From Isoetes taiwanensis (Eukaryota > Streptophyta > Lycopodiopsida > Isoetales > Isoetaceae), in NCBI GenBank assembly GCA_021234155.1, contig JAJEKV010000332.1, forward strand, positions 124,001 through 188,000: 64,000 bases of DNA, read 5' to 3'. Under the pieces are notes generated by a model. That model saw nothing but the letters and a program-made list of their open reading frames with translations. It was not told the origin of the DNA and made no database searches. Of the stretch, positions 22,014 through 32,839 are shown piece by piece (position 1 is the stretch's first letter; each line of letters begins with the position of its first letter). Both the position numbers and the translations under genes were made by a program.

Positions 22014-23238
22014 ATGGCAGAATCGAGAAGGAACAAGAAAAAGGATAGAGGCGGTGGTATTCGTAAGCACGCTTTTGACATTTTAATGAGATCCCGTCTT
22101 CGCTCGTCGAGTAAGGAAGCTTTTATTGGTATGATAAATAAGACAAGGGTGGTGGCAATTCGATAGGCCAAAGAAGAAGGAACCGCTATTAGTTTTGGCC
22201 TCGAGTGAAATTCAGGCTGACATTGATCACGGATAACTCATCCGATGGGCTGCATAAAAGATTGGTGTATTTTATCTTTGATGAAGTTTGGTATTAGAGG
22301 TGTGAGGGAACTTCATTTAGTGAAGGATTGTGATGTAGTATTAGAGAAAGATGATGGCGGTGAGCTTGTAAAGTATGGCGAGCGGATTAGCAAGAACCGG
22401 AATCCTACTGCAACAAAGTTTGATGAGCATCACTTTCATCAACCTATTTGGACGTATGAGAAAGATTTTGTCTTGACGTTTAAGCAGTATGTGCGACATT
22501 TGCCTGCAAAAGAGAAGGATAATGAGCCTCGTGCATTTTTTCTTCAGCCGATCTCGAAGCCACGTGGAATGGTAAGTTTAAAGATTTTTAGGTAAATTAG
22601 TTATCTAATTAATTTAGTTGTTGTATTATAACTGTTTTGTGTTTGCTGTCAGGCGTGGTATTTTGTTACTCCAGTTGGAGTGAATAACCTTGGCAAATGG
22701 TTGAATACCATGGCTGTTGTTGTGTCGCCAGGAACATCAATTTGTAACAAAAGTGGCAGAGTATCATTAATTTCTCGTCTTGCTGCTGCTGGCACTCCTG
22801 TAGTTGATGGAATGAGAATTACAGGCCATAAATCTACGTCATCGTACGAAAAGTAAGTTGTTTATTTTGACATTAATTTCTTATTCTTGTTTTAGTAAAT
22901 CTTTTGATGTAATAGGTATGATCGCACTCGAGAATCCAAGATAAAAGCGTGTATGGATATTATATCTCAGCCTGAGTGTCGAGAATTTTTGAAAGTTTTA
23001 TCTGGTTAGTTTTTGTTGGTCTTTTATTTTTTATTTTTTGTTAATTATTATTTATTTTCTGACATTCTTATTTTGCAGATCAAATTGCTAGAGATGAGGA
23101 ATGTAGGAAATGTCTTGGCGAGATTTCAAGCATCATTCCTTCGAAGGTGTTGCGAGTTTCTGATTTTGCTGATGGTAAGGCTATTCCTGCAGTTGAGAAT
23201 GAGAAAGAGAATGTTGTTGCTGCAGTTGTTCCTATAAT
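22014..23238 (+). pseudogene. Crypton-like tyrosine recombinase gene, 5' part, four spliced exons
   Basis: Exons: 22014-22571, 22653-22852, 22916-23004, 23079-23238, all with GT-AG borders that keep the frame. The start MAESRRNKKKDRGGG leads to RKHAFDILMRSRLRS; the frame is then broken by stops between about 22162 and 22230. It resumes with FGIRGVRELHLVKDCDVVLE, GGELVKYGERISKNRN, HQPIWTYEKDFVLTFKQY, FFLQPISKPRGM, AWYFVTPVGVNNLGKWLNTM, then NKSGRVSLISRLAAAG, GMRITGHKSTSSYEKYDR. This order matches the DUF3504/Crypton tyrosine-recombinase fold: box-1 Arg in GIRGVRE, (H/K)SGR box, GHKS and the Tyr in SSYEKY. The usual His of the HxxR box appears as Lys. It is interrupted at 23239 by a MITE half. 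Crypton proteins cut and join DNA through a covalent Tyr intermediate; here it is a decayed mobile gene or a former domesticated one. Confidence 0.7.
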
Positions 23239-23634
23239 GATATATTCAACAAAACTTGGATTTATTCAAATCTAATAGATATACGTCAAGGATGCCATGA
23301 TAAGATTATATGTATTTTTACTTTTATTGATTAAAGTATGAGGGTTATTAAAGCATACAATTGCTACTTTTCACTTTAATTTATTTGGAATTAAATTTGC
23401 ATATAAAATAAACTCTGTATGATTAAAATATTTTTTTTTTTAAATATTTAAAGAAAGCTTTAAATTCAGTTTAATTAAATGATTACGTTTATGTCTAAAC
23501 TCTGTATGATTAGGTTTATATTTTAAAAACAAAGTTGAATAGTTGATTATTGATTAATTTTTAATATATTTTATTTCATTAATAATAATTTATTTGATAG
23601 TTATTATTAAACTATTAACTTTATCGTAATCCAC
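23239..23634. mobile_element. complementary half of MITE M1 (half B, inverted)
   Basis: It begins TATAATGATATATTCAACAA next to the recombinase coding sequence and is the reverse complement of 24662-25036 of the full MITE. It ends at TTTATCG (23634). Together with 21011-21739 it accounts for one whole MITE with no overlap. Confidence 0.65.
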
Positions 23635-23969
23635 ACCAGCCCTTGATTACTGTAAATTACGTTTAAAATTATAGGCTGTAATTACTCCTCCACCACACAA
23701 TTTTTCCTCCACTATACTTTATGATTTCATTAACACAAAAACAGTTATTAACAAATACATTTACGATTTCATTAACACAAACAGTTTCATTGATCCAAAG
23801 TTCTATTTATATACAGAAACATGATCTTACAAAGATCTTAAAACAGAGGTAGAATTTCAAAAACTTGGTCTTTAAGACCATTATACTCAAAAATTCATTA
23901 CAGTTTTAACACATCAAAGTTTTATCATTCAAACAGAACATTCCAAATCATGAACAACTAAGCTCCAAC
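23635..23969. other. AT-rich sequence downstream of the recombinase 3' part
   Basis: This lies 3' of the stop codon of the minus-strand segment and is probably its 3' UTR or flank. ATTTCATTAACACAAA(A)ACAG is repeated at 23724 and 23764. No gene is visible. Confidence 0.35.
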
Positions 23970-24337
23970 TCATGCAGAAATGATGACATCAAATAATGCA
24001 GCACCATCAACACCGAAATTGAACGTGCAACTGTTAAAAGTCCCCTGATTGCTGATAGCGGGTGCCATATACTTTCCGATTGCCCTAGCGCTATCTGGAT
24101 AGCTTTTACTCAGCTCAGAATAAAACTCATCGTCATAATCATCTTTTTCTTTCTGTATTATGACCTCTGATTTCTTCACCAGCTGACCTTCATCAAAGAT
24201 TTCTGCAGCATTACTAGGAGATGATACAACAGAAAAAACTGTAGCAGCAAAAACTGTAGCAGCAACAACTGTAGGAATTGCAGGAACAACTGCAGAAACT
24301 GTAGGAAGTGTAACAACTGCAGGAACTGTAGGAACTA
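23970..24337 (-). pseudogene. Crypton-like gene, 3' part, now inverted
   Basis: The frame starts right at the MITE border (24337) and runs to a stop at 23970. It encodes a Val/Ala/Pro-rich low-complexity stretch (VPTVPAVVTLPTVSAVVPAI), then EIFDEGQLVKKSEVIIQKEK, DDYDDEFYSELSKSYPDSAR and a short C-terminus ending FDVIISA. The 5' part breaks off at ENVVAAVVP followed by the MITE. Both borders carry GTTCC next to TATAATGA, so removing the MITE and one GTTCC copy makes AAVVP continue in frame into TVPAVV. That links the two pieces as one ancestral gene despite their opposite strands. Confidence 0.6.
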
Positions 24338-25036
24338 TAATGACATATTCAACAAAACTTGGACTTATTCAGATTTAATAGATAGCTTCAAGGATATCAT
24401 TATAAGAACTCAAAAAATAAAATTGCTTTCCGAACTAATTTTCACTTGGATCTATTTGGAATTAAACATTTCAAGAATATAAAATTTCAACTTTCAGTGA
24501 TTTAACAAATTTAAAATTTGGCAATCATGATAATTTCTAAATAAAGTCTGATAGGTTGATAAGTGATTAACTTAAAAACTATATGAGAATATCACAATTT
24601 ATAAATTTTTATGCTTTAAAAAAAACTTTAAAAAAAAAATTTACTTGAAAGTAATTAAATGATAAAGTTAATGTTTTAATAATAACTATTGAACAATTTA
24701 TTATATGAAATAAAGTATATTAAAATTAATCATCAATAAACTATTTTCTTCTATATTAAAAGATAAACATAATCATTTAATTAATTTCAATAAAAAAATT
24801 TCTTTTTTAAATATTAAAAAAAACATTTTAATTACAAAGTGAAAATAGACTAAAGTGAAAATCTAAATTTGAAAGCAATTTTATACTTTAGTAACCATCA
24901 TATTTTTTATCTAGTGATGAATTGAATAAATTATTAAAATCAATAAGAGTTAGAAATACATATAATCTTATCATGGCATTTTTGAAGTATATTTATTAGA
25001 TTTGAATAAGTCCAAATTTTGTTAAATATGTCATAG
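24338..25036. mobile_element. full-length AT-rich MITE (M2), about 0.7 kb
   Basis: The left end TATAATGACATATTCAACAA and the right end (reverse complement TATGACATATTTAACAAAAT) are inverted over roughly 60-80 bp. The interior is AT-rich with no coding capacity. It is the same family as M1. The left flank carries GGAAC, matching the GTTCC border of the recombinase pieces. Confidence 0.7.
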
Positions 25037-25480
25037 AGAGAAAGAATGGTATATGCTCTTAAAAAAGTGCTACAAGATAGAGCAAAAAAAATTATTTAGG
25101 AAGATAGAGAAAAAGCAGGGGGATTCCCTAAGCGATGAGCTAGTAAAAGAAATAGTCACGGTTGCGATGTTTCTTTCCCTAGTTCTTCGTGTATATGCCG
25201 ATCAATTTAAGAGGAATCCATTCAAGAGACAAGGTTGGAAAAAGGTGGTATAGTATATGAAAAAAGGCTCATGATTTCCTTTCCAATGCAGATTGTGATG
25301 GGAGAGTATTCTCTACTCTTAGAGCACGTGTTGAGTTCCAAAAACCGCAATGCTATTTTGGCATGGCAAACCATATCAACATGCAAGATATGCCCTTTTT
25401 GGATGGTTCCCAATTGACGATTCAATCTATTGATGTAATTTATGCTCCTTCCTCCTATGCTTTTTTCTTTTCCTTTCTAG
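25037..25480. other. flank between MITE and Copia LTR
   Basis: A 66-codon plus-strand frame (25053-25253; SLSDELVKEIVTVAMFLSLV) is open and continues in the same style after a stop, but I recognise nothing. It could be a decayed gene fragment. Otherwise nothing is seen. Confidence 0.3.
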
Positions 25481-25679
25481 AGAAAGTCTATTGAATTCAA
25501 TGTATTGAAGGAAATAGAGACAACAAAGGAAAATGGAGCGTCAGCTCTCTCAGCATGCTACAGAGAAGAACAACTACTCTAAGCTGACTATGACATTTAT
25601 AGTAGGATGTCATGTCAGCACAATAGGTGGCATACTATGCTGAGTCATCATAACAATGTGATATAGTAAATGTCTAACA
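25481..25679 (-). repeat. Copia 3' LTR
   Basis: On the minus strand it starts TGTTAGACATTTACTATATC after the purine tract and matches 39438-39567 over the shared part (CTAAGCTGACTATGACATTT and neighbours). Length about 199 bp. The outermost bases differ from the 5' LTR end (TAGACTTTCT against TAGACATTCA). Confidence 0.85.
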
Positions 25680-25736
25680 TCCCCCCTGATGACCAGCATA
25701 GCTGAAAGAAAATCTAAATCCTAACAAAAAAGAACC

Positions 25737-27352
25737 TTAAAAGGTTTTTATTCCCCCCTGGGAATGAGCCACAGGTGCAACATGTAAGAAATTTTTCATA
25801 TTGGAGAAATTGCTGCCTGTAAGACCCTTAGTGAAACTATCAGCACGATGTTCCTTAGTAGAACAGTAGGAAAGTGTAAGTAACTTATTCTGCAGTTGTT
25901 CTCGAACAAAACAGAGTTTGATGTCCATGTGTAAATGAAGCTGATAGTCCTTCGCATGTTGTATTGCTCCAAGATTGTCACAGTATATCTTTGCTGGTGT
26001 GGTTAGAATGCCAAGATCTTCAAATAAATGAACTAACCACAACATTTCCTGCACTATGAGAGTAAGAGCTTTAATTTCTGCTTCAGTGGTACTAATACTG
26101 TTAGAGTCTTGTTTTTGGGACTTCCAGCTGATAGGATTATCACCAAAGAAGGAAAGATAGCCTGTGAGACATTTTCTAGAGTCAATATCGGTGAAGGCCA
26201 TGTCTGAATCAGAGTAAAGGATAAGTTGTGAATTAAGCACTTTAGTGTAGTGTAGACCATCTGTGGCAGTGCCTTTTAGATATCGAAGTACACGCTTTGT
26301 TGCCTTCCAATGTGATTGTTTGGGATGTGTCATAAAGCGAGACAAGACTCCAACGGCATAGACAATATCAGGTCGAGGAGTATAAAGATATAGGAGTGCT
26401 CCAACTAATTGTCTATACAATGTAGAATCCACATCTTCTTATGCAGGCTCTAATACTAGCTTTTGACCCAAGTCAGATGGTGTTGGAGATGTATTGCAGT
26501 CTGCCATATGGAATTTCTACAAAATTTCTGAGAGGTTTTTTGTTGAGACAGTGAGATACCTGTATGATTCTGCCAGACTTCTATTCCAAGACAATAGTGC
26601 ATGAGCCCTAGATCTGTAACCTCAAAATGATTTTTAAGAAGACGTTTTGTAGAAAAGTTAAGATCAGCGGCATCCCCCGTCATAATCGTGTCATCCACAT
26701 ACAAGAGTATTATAGAAACCAAATCCCCTTGAAATTTGAAGTATAAATTTGGATCTGCTCTTGATCTTTGGTACTCCATATCCGTAATGAATGTATTGAT
26801 CTTCATATTCCAACAGCGTGGTGCTTGTTTCAAGCCATAGATGATTTTCTTGAGCTTGCAAACATAATTAGGTTGATTTTGATCTACGAATCCAGGTGGC
26901 TGCTGCATATACAGTTCTTCTTGTAGATCTCCATTTAGAAATGCAGATTTGAAATCCATTTGATAGATGGGCCAACTTTTCTGTGTTGCCAAAGAGATAA
27001 CAGCTCGCATAGTGTCCAATCTTGCCACAGGTGCAAATACTTCGTTGTAATCAAAACCTTCCTCTTGTGTGTACCCTTTAGCTACCAGTCTAGCTTTGTG
27101 TTTAGATAGTGTGCCATCTGAGTGATATTTCGTATGAAAGATCCACTTGGCTCCAATAATATTGTGATCTGCTGGTTTTGGAACTAGTTCCCAAGTTCCT
27201 TGCTTAGAAAGCATGGACAATTCTTCTTTCATAGCTTGATGCCAGTGAGCATATTTTGCTGCTTGAGAATAGGTAAGAGGATCACGTTCATGTAATACCT
27301 TAGCCATCAATGCATAATTACAGAATGTATAATTTGCATTACTGGAATGTTG
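25737..27352 (-). pseudogene. Copia pol: reverse transcriptase and RNase H
   Basis: Right to left on the minus strand: WHQAMKEELSMLSKQGTWEL, GAKWIFHTKYHSDGTLSKHK, ARLVAKGYTQEEGFDYNEVF, QMDFKSAFLNGDL, KIIYGLKQAPRCWN, then LLYVDDTIMTG with the YVDD catalytic motif (about 26690). After a frame change near 26440 the RNase H part follows: RQLVGALLYLYTPRPDIVYA, YSDSDMAFTDIDSRKCLTGY, STTEAEIKALTLIVQEMLWL, YCDNLGAIQHAKD, STKEHRADSFTKGL. The DNA transposon entered just upstream of the RT, so the first RT-side residues (QHSSNANYTFCNYALMAKVL) continue at 36416 beyond the insertion. Confidence 0.9.
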
Positions 27353-27378
27353 GGGTGAAAGCATGTTGTAGTGGAACA
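27353..27378. repeat. left terminal inverted repeat of the 9 kb transposon
   Basis: Begins GGGTGAAAGCATGTTGTAGT and pairs without mismatch to 36386-36411. The inner neighbouring 50 bp carry GCACCACATTTTT and AAGTGTGGTGGGA motifs. Confidence 0.9.
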
Positions 27379-28454
27379 AAAACGTGCATTTTAGCACCAC
27401 ATTTTTGGGTGCTAAGTGTGGTGGGAACTACCGAATTTGTAGTGGGAGAGGGAGTTATTTTTTCAAAAATACACATGATTACTTATTCAAAATTTTGTCC
27501 TTTCAGTCTTATTCAGGCTTATTCAGCAACGTACACGATCATTTTCCCTCAAAAACTCTGATTCACGCTCCCTCAATCCGGCAAGACCATTTCGATTCTG
27601 AATTTTCATTTTCCCTCAAAAACTCGATCCGCTCCCTTAATCCGCCAAGACCATTTTCGATTTACGGCAAGAAGATCGATCACGAAATGGCTCGATCATA
27701 CCGGACTTGAATGCCACGGGATACACCTACAAGGAAAAATGTACGGGCAAAGAAAAGCATTACGCCACACAAGAAGAAATCGAAGTACGTTTGGGGACCG
27801 AAAGTATTAGAAAAATCCACTTCTGAGGTGGGTTGCATTCTAGATTTGGGGATGCCCATGATTCTCTGTTGTTTAGAATATTGTTTTGTTTCATCATGCA
27901 AAGGTTGAAGAATCGAGCAAGGAGAGGTATAATGAATATATATGCCTTTACAAAAAATCCTGGCGAGAGGCGTGCACGGGGAGGCATGGCCTCACAGGAC
28001 TATAGGCATTCAAGTGTATTACCTTCACACAAAAAGGAAAAAGAAATAAACTGGTTGAGTTTACGCCTTGATTAAGAGAAAAAAGGGTCACGAAGACTCT
28101 CCGTCCCAACGTAAGAGGAAGCATGCAAGCATTTCAAATAGTGAGGAAGCGAGAGCAAACCGCCACAGATGATGCTTCCTCTCTTGAAATGACTAGGCCA
28201 CAATTCAAGCCTCCTGCAGTAAGAAGAATCTCGGGGAAAATCAGCGAAAAATAGGTACTTTTCAACCCTCTTCTTACGGAACCACCATATGATGCAATTT
28301 AATATTGGGCTGGTTATTTTCCAGCCAAGGTCTAGCAAGCTTGAACAATCGTACACACCACTTACTTCTTCATTTGGGTGTGTTGTAAAGTTATGTGTAG
28401 GAAATTTGTCTTTGGTAGTTTCGAGTTGTGGTGGATAATTTCAGTTCCACGATG

Positions 28455-29035
28455 AGTATGTAGCTCAAATGTGTTCTGGGGACAGTCATATGGTGCCAAT
28501 TATATGTTCATAATGTAGTTTGTAGCATATGTAGTGTCACATATAGTACCAAAGCGTGGTACCTTATCGAATAGTGAATTGGCTTCCATATGTTTCTATA
28601 CTTAGTATCATATGTGATGTTAGATATGGTGATACTTGTGAATGGTGGATTATGCGCCATATGTGGTGCCAAGCTAAGCTGCGCTAAATATCACCACCGC
28701 GCTATCGCCACATATGGGGTGGTGGATGCTGCTTGGGATGTGGTGCCTTCTTTGCATTGTGGTGCCACATGTGGTGTCTAATGTGGCACCACTATGGATC
28801 CACATTTTGCACCACATGTGGTGTCTTTGACGCCATTTGTGGTGCGAAGTAATGGATTGCCATATGTGGTGCCTTGGGTGCATTGTGGTGCCATAGGTGG
28901 TGTGTCATGTGGCACCAGTTTGGTGCCACATGCCACACCACATGTGGTGAATATGGCGCCATTTGTGGTGCAAAGTTTGTCATGATGGAATTTGTGGTGT
29001 GTAAAGTGGTTACTTTTGTTGTGTCATGTGGTACT
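28455..29035. repeat. TGTGGTG subterminal array, left
   Basis: More than twenty copies of (A)TGTGGTG or close variants (CATATGTGGTGCC, CACATGTGGTG, CATTTGTGGTGC) occur, mostly in plus orientation with interspersed CACCACA. Open frames here follow from the repeat and are not genes. Such arrays commonly bind transposase. Confidence 0.75.
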
Positions 29036-29243
29036 AACCTTGGATTACTTTCGGTTGAATTCAACAGGGACCTTTGGGAGAATGGATCAACTCTACAAGA
29101 TCAGAAGTGATCAAAGCCTTCCTTTATTTGTCTTGGATCCACTACTTCCAGACCTTGATAAGGCTGAAGATTATGGTAGTGGCTGTCCATTCTGTGGCAA
29201 GATCCTCCAGTGGATGGAAACCACTACCAACTTTGATTCTTGA
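28992..29243 (+). CDS. unrecognised ORF with CxxC, possible captured fragment
   Basis: An 84-codon frame, with its distinctive part at about 29074-29243: LDPLLPDLDKAEDYGSGCPF then CGKILQWMETTTNFDS. A CPFC pair is visible. It has no link to transposase motifs and may be a host fragment picked up by the element. No start or splice evidence supports it strongly. Confidence 0.2.
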   Translation: MWCVKWLLLLCHVVLTLDYFRLNSTGTFGRMDQLYKIRSDQSLPLFVLDPLLPDLDKAEDYGSGCPFCGKILQWMETTTNFDS

Positions 29244-29496
29244 AATCACGAATCACCAATACCATCTTCCATGTCTTGCCTGACCTCTTGAGGTACTTCA
29301 TAACAAAATTCTGAAGTGCTTAGTATAATTGTATTCTCATTGACAAATTTGCGTTCACTTTGCGGGGATTTGTAATCCTTTGTTGCATTGAGAATTCTTT
29401 GTCATGAATTTTCTGACATGGGTACAAGCCTTAGGTGTGAGTAGGGAGGATCAAAAGCAACTTCAAACTCTTGCTACGGTGAGCACTTATAGGTAG

Positions 29497-30830
29497 CTCG
29501 AAAGAGAGTAAGCCTGGCTTAGTCTCCTTCGTTTTCGTTTATCGTTATCTAATTTGCCCCTAGGATGACATCGGCGCCACTCGGTGGCTTAATTAGATAC
29601 CTCAACGAGGAAACTTCGAAAAGGAGTAAGCTTGGGCATAAAACAAGATCTGGCTGGCTTAGTCTCTTTTGCTTCTCTTTTTGTGTATCTAAAGTGCCCC
29701 CAGGATGAGATCGCTTTCGCTTTCGTTTTTAGGGACACTTTAGATATATAAAAAAAGGAACATCGTAAAGAGAGTAAAAAGTCCGGAACTTAGTTAAAAA
29801 AACCAAAGCATAGTTACAATCAATTGTGATTCAATTCGAGGTTTGCGAGCATGGTCTTTGTTTACTAATTCAGTCCTATTTGTTCATCTTGGTGGCAATG
29901 ACTATGTGAGTCCATCTAGCACACAAAAAAGGGAATTATTTTCTACCCTCAAAGGTAACCAAGTCTTGTTTGATGCAATTGGGATATGTAGCTTACTTCT
30001 TCATCCCTACTTTGTAGATATAGAGGTACAATGTGGTCAGTTAGGGGGACAAGACACTCACACCCCTTCGAAAGCATTAGACACAGATAGAAACTCGGGC
30101 AAATCAGAAGATGCATCAGGTTACAGGAAGTCGGACAAATCAGTAGATGTCAACAAATCAGTAGGTGCATCAAGTCAAGCTCCAGTAGATGCTCCAACTG
30201 GACAACAATCTGCCAGATCAGCAGATGCATTAAGTCATGCTCCACATCAATCTGCCAAATCAGCAGATGCATCAGGTTATGATCAGGTTATGATACATCA
30301 AGCAGGAAACTCGAAAAGAGAGTAAGCCTGGCTTAGTCTCCTTCGTTTTCTGTTTGATGTATCTAATTTGCCCCCTAGGATGACATCGCTCACTCAGGTG
30401 GCGAATTAGATACATCAAGCGAGGAAACTTCGAAAAGGAGTAAGCCGGGACATAAAACAAGATCTGGTGGCTTAGTCTCTTTTTGCTTGTCCTTTTTGTT
30501 GTATCTAAAGTGCCCCCAGGATGAGATCGCTCACTCATTTTAGGGGGCACTTTAGATATATATAAACAGGAACATCGTAAAGAGAGTAAAAAAGCCTGGA
30601 GCTTAGGTAAAAAAACCAACTAGCATAGTTACAATCAATTGTGATTCAATTCGAGGGTTTGCGAGCATGGTGCCGTTTACTAATTCAGTCTACATTGCAT
30701 ACTTTTGGTGGCAATGACTTTTGTGAGTCCATATAGCACACCAAAAGGAAATTATTTTCTACCCTCAAAGGTAACCAAGTCTTGTTTGATGCAATTGGGA
30801 TATGTAGCTTACTTCTTAATCCCTACTTTT
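29497..30830. repeat. 520 bp direct repeat pair, each unit with two nested hairpins
   Basis: 29497-30014 and 30310-30830 are direct copies separated by 295 bp. Each copy contains two consecutive hairpins: one with TATCTAATTTGCC/GGCGAATTAGATA stems and one with TATCTAAAGTGCCCCC and its exact reverse complement. The hairpin loops are related (AGGATGACATCGCTCACTCA and AGGATGAGATCGCTCACTCA in copy 2). Outer arms of about 45 nt extend to AAGGAGTAAGCC/GGCTTAGTCTC. The 295 bp spacer includes a short Ser/Ala/Asp repeat frame (QSARSADALS, QSAKSADASG). Confidence 0.75.
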
Positions 30831-31204
30831 GAAGTTTCCAGATACGCACCAAGAAATCTTTGAAGCAGAAGTTTCAGCCCTGCACCAACTCTGTCCATGC
30901 GAGAAGACTACAAGGTTAAGCCCAATCTGCTTGTTTTTACTACAATGGAGTTACGGGTAGAAGCTATGACAAGAGTGAGTCCATACTCTTGAGCCTCTTG
31001 TGCTTGATCAAGAGGCAATCAGAATATTGGAGAAAAGTAGGGATTGGTTCAGTGACAGGATAGTCCATTTCTTCATGAGGTTAGTAATTTAATATAAATA
31101 ACTCAGATTTGAAGTCTTACATTTGCTTCTTAAATCATCTTGTTTTACGGACCTTGGACTTTGGCGGTGTATGCACCATTTCGCATCAAGCATGACATGG
31201 AACA

Positions 31205-31285
31205 AAGAGGTTGATTATGGTGAAATCTGTGGTGAAAGCTGTGGTGAAAAATGTGGTGAAAACTCTGGTGAAGCTGTGGTGATGC
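31205..31285. repeat. TGTGGTGAAA short tandem array
   Basis: Six units of the type (A)(T/G)CTGTGGTGAAA are read in the plus direction, the same TGTGGTG core as in the left array. A second small cluster with TGTGGTGAAACACATGTGG lies at 32576-32642. Confidence 0.75.
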
Positions 31286-32839
31286 AAACGTTGTTTTTAT
31301 ATTTCAAAGGGAGAAAAATACATATGGAAATCTACCACACCCGGTAGAATAGTTCATACTTCTTATGAAATGAAGTATGCAGAAAAATCAGGGAAAACTA
31401 TAACCCTGAGCTTCTAGTATTATCAAAATGCATTAGAGATATAATAATAAAATTTGTTTTGAAGAGGTTAATGATGACATACGATTCTTGGGCCTCAATC
31501 GGATCACGCATTGTGAGATCGTAACTCTTCTTCTTCAAGTATGTCCAAGATTTCATCAAGTTTTTATTTGAATAGTTGGTGAAATCCAGCAACACTAAAA
31601 CATGAGCTTTCGTTTACGCTCCCACTTATGATCTGATTCACAAAGTATTGTCTCAGGGTTGTTGTGTCTCCATGCGGTGGCTTTGTTGAGCACTTTTAAT
31701 GGCTGAAGCATGGATCATTTTCTGCTTTAGTTCGATGAACATATCCTCTTCCTCAAGCATGGGGAGAGCTGCGAACTCATCCTCGAATCATACGCCACCC
31801 CCGAGAACCATCGGTCGCACCAGCTCTGTTAAGTCTCCCGCATGCAGACATGTAAAACAACATCATTAGTAATAAGAAAGGCAACCGCCTATCAACGCCT
31901 TGGCTTCTAATTCTTTAAGCCCATCGAGGAATTAACCTATGTTTTAAGCCTAGAATACCTCGGAATTCATGGGTCCTCGCTCCTCTAATATCAGCCTACT
32001 GTTCTCGGTTTATTTGCTCCGGTATAGGTCTTACCGGATCATTTGCATTTGAACCGGCATTTGAAGGCGGCATCTGTTGCCTGAGCATGTCCATCCATTC
32101 TGCATGGCTGAAAAATGGGACAGCACGCCTAGGTATTATGGGCTCTTCTTCTCACGGTCACATTGTCTCATTCCAAGCACTCCATCGCTTTTCAAAGCAT
32201 CCAAGAGGTGAAGTTGGCCATGTACGCTGTAGTAGGCCGGCGTAAGTATGAATCGTAAATCGCTTCCCTTCCCACCAAAATCAGAAAATCGTAGAACCGC
32301 CTTCCCAAGGACCTGCTGCTGTAAACTGTCTGCTCCCGAACTGCTGTAATAAACTGTAAACTTGGTCGGGAGCAAGAAGAGTGGCATCTCGGGCCTTTTG
32401 GGTTGCCCGAGGTCATTAATTTTCGCCATCCCATAATGATTTTCAGGTATGGCTGTCAGCCAAAGGATGATGAGAGGAATTGATGGGACCGAGAGAATTT
32501 AAGGAAAAGGAAAGCATTTCAGTAGAAAAGCTGTTCAGAAGGATCTATCTGTGTCGGGAGAAGAGACAGAAAGTGAAACACATGGTGAAACATGTAGTGA
32601 AACACATGTGTCACCACATGTGGTGAAACACATGTGGTGAACCTGGGGCATGTTACATCAGGGACATCAAAATACAATTACATATTACATCAGAAGCAAA
32701 CATATTACATTGAGACAAGGGACATCAAAATACAATTGAGCATGGAATTTAGTTTCTTATATTATTTACAAACAAGGCAAGACAAAACAACATATTCAAA
32801 ATTTCTGAATCATTTCCTAACCTGTAAGAATGTGTTCAG
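31286..32839. other. transposon interior, no confident gene
   Basis: A minus-strand 97-codon frame (32429-32136; KRPEMPLFLLPTKFTVYYSS) is open and has an overlapping alternative; neither is recognisable. It may be a second ORF of the element or a captured piece. Otherwise nothing is supported. Confidence 0.25.

Noticed and set aside
27375-27395. CACTA transposon signature near the transposon ends (CCACTACAACA on the inverted strand)
   Set aside because: The CACTA word is internal and points the wrong way; the true termini are GGGTGAAAG...CTTTCACCC with a 4 bp duplication, not 2-3 bp.
28590-29064. Overlapping frames rich in Cys, Gly and Val (or His and Thr on the minus strand)
   Set aside because: They translate the TGTGGTG repeat array and follow its period.
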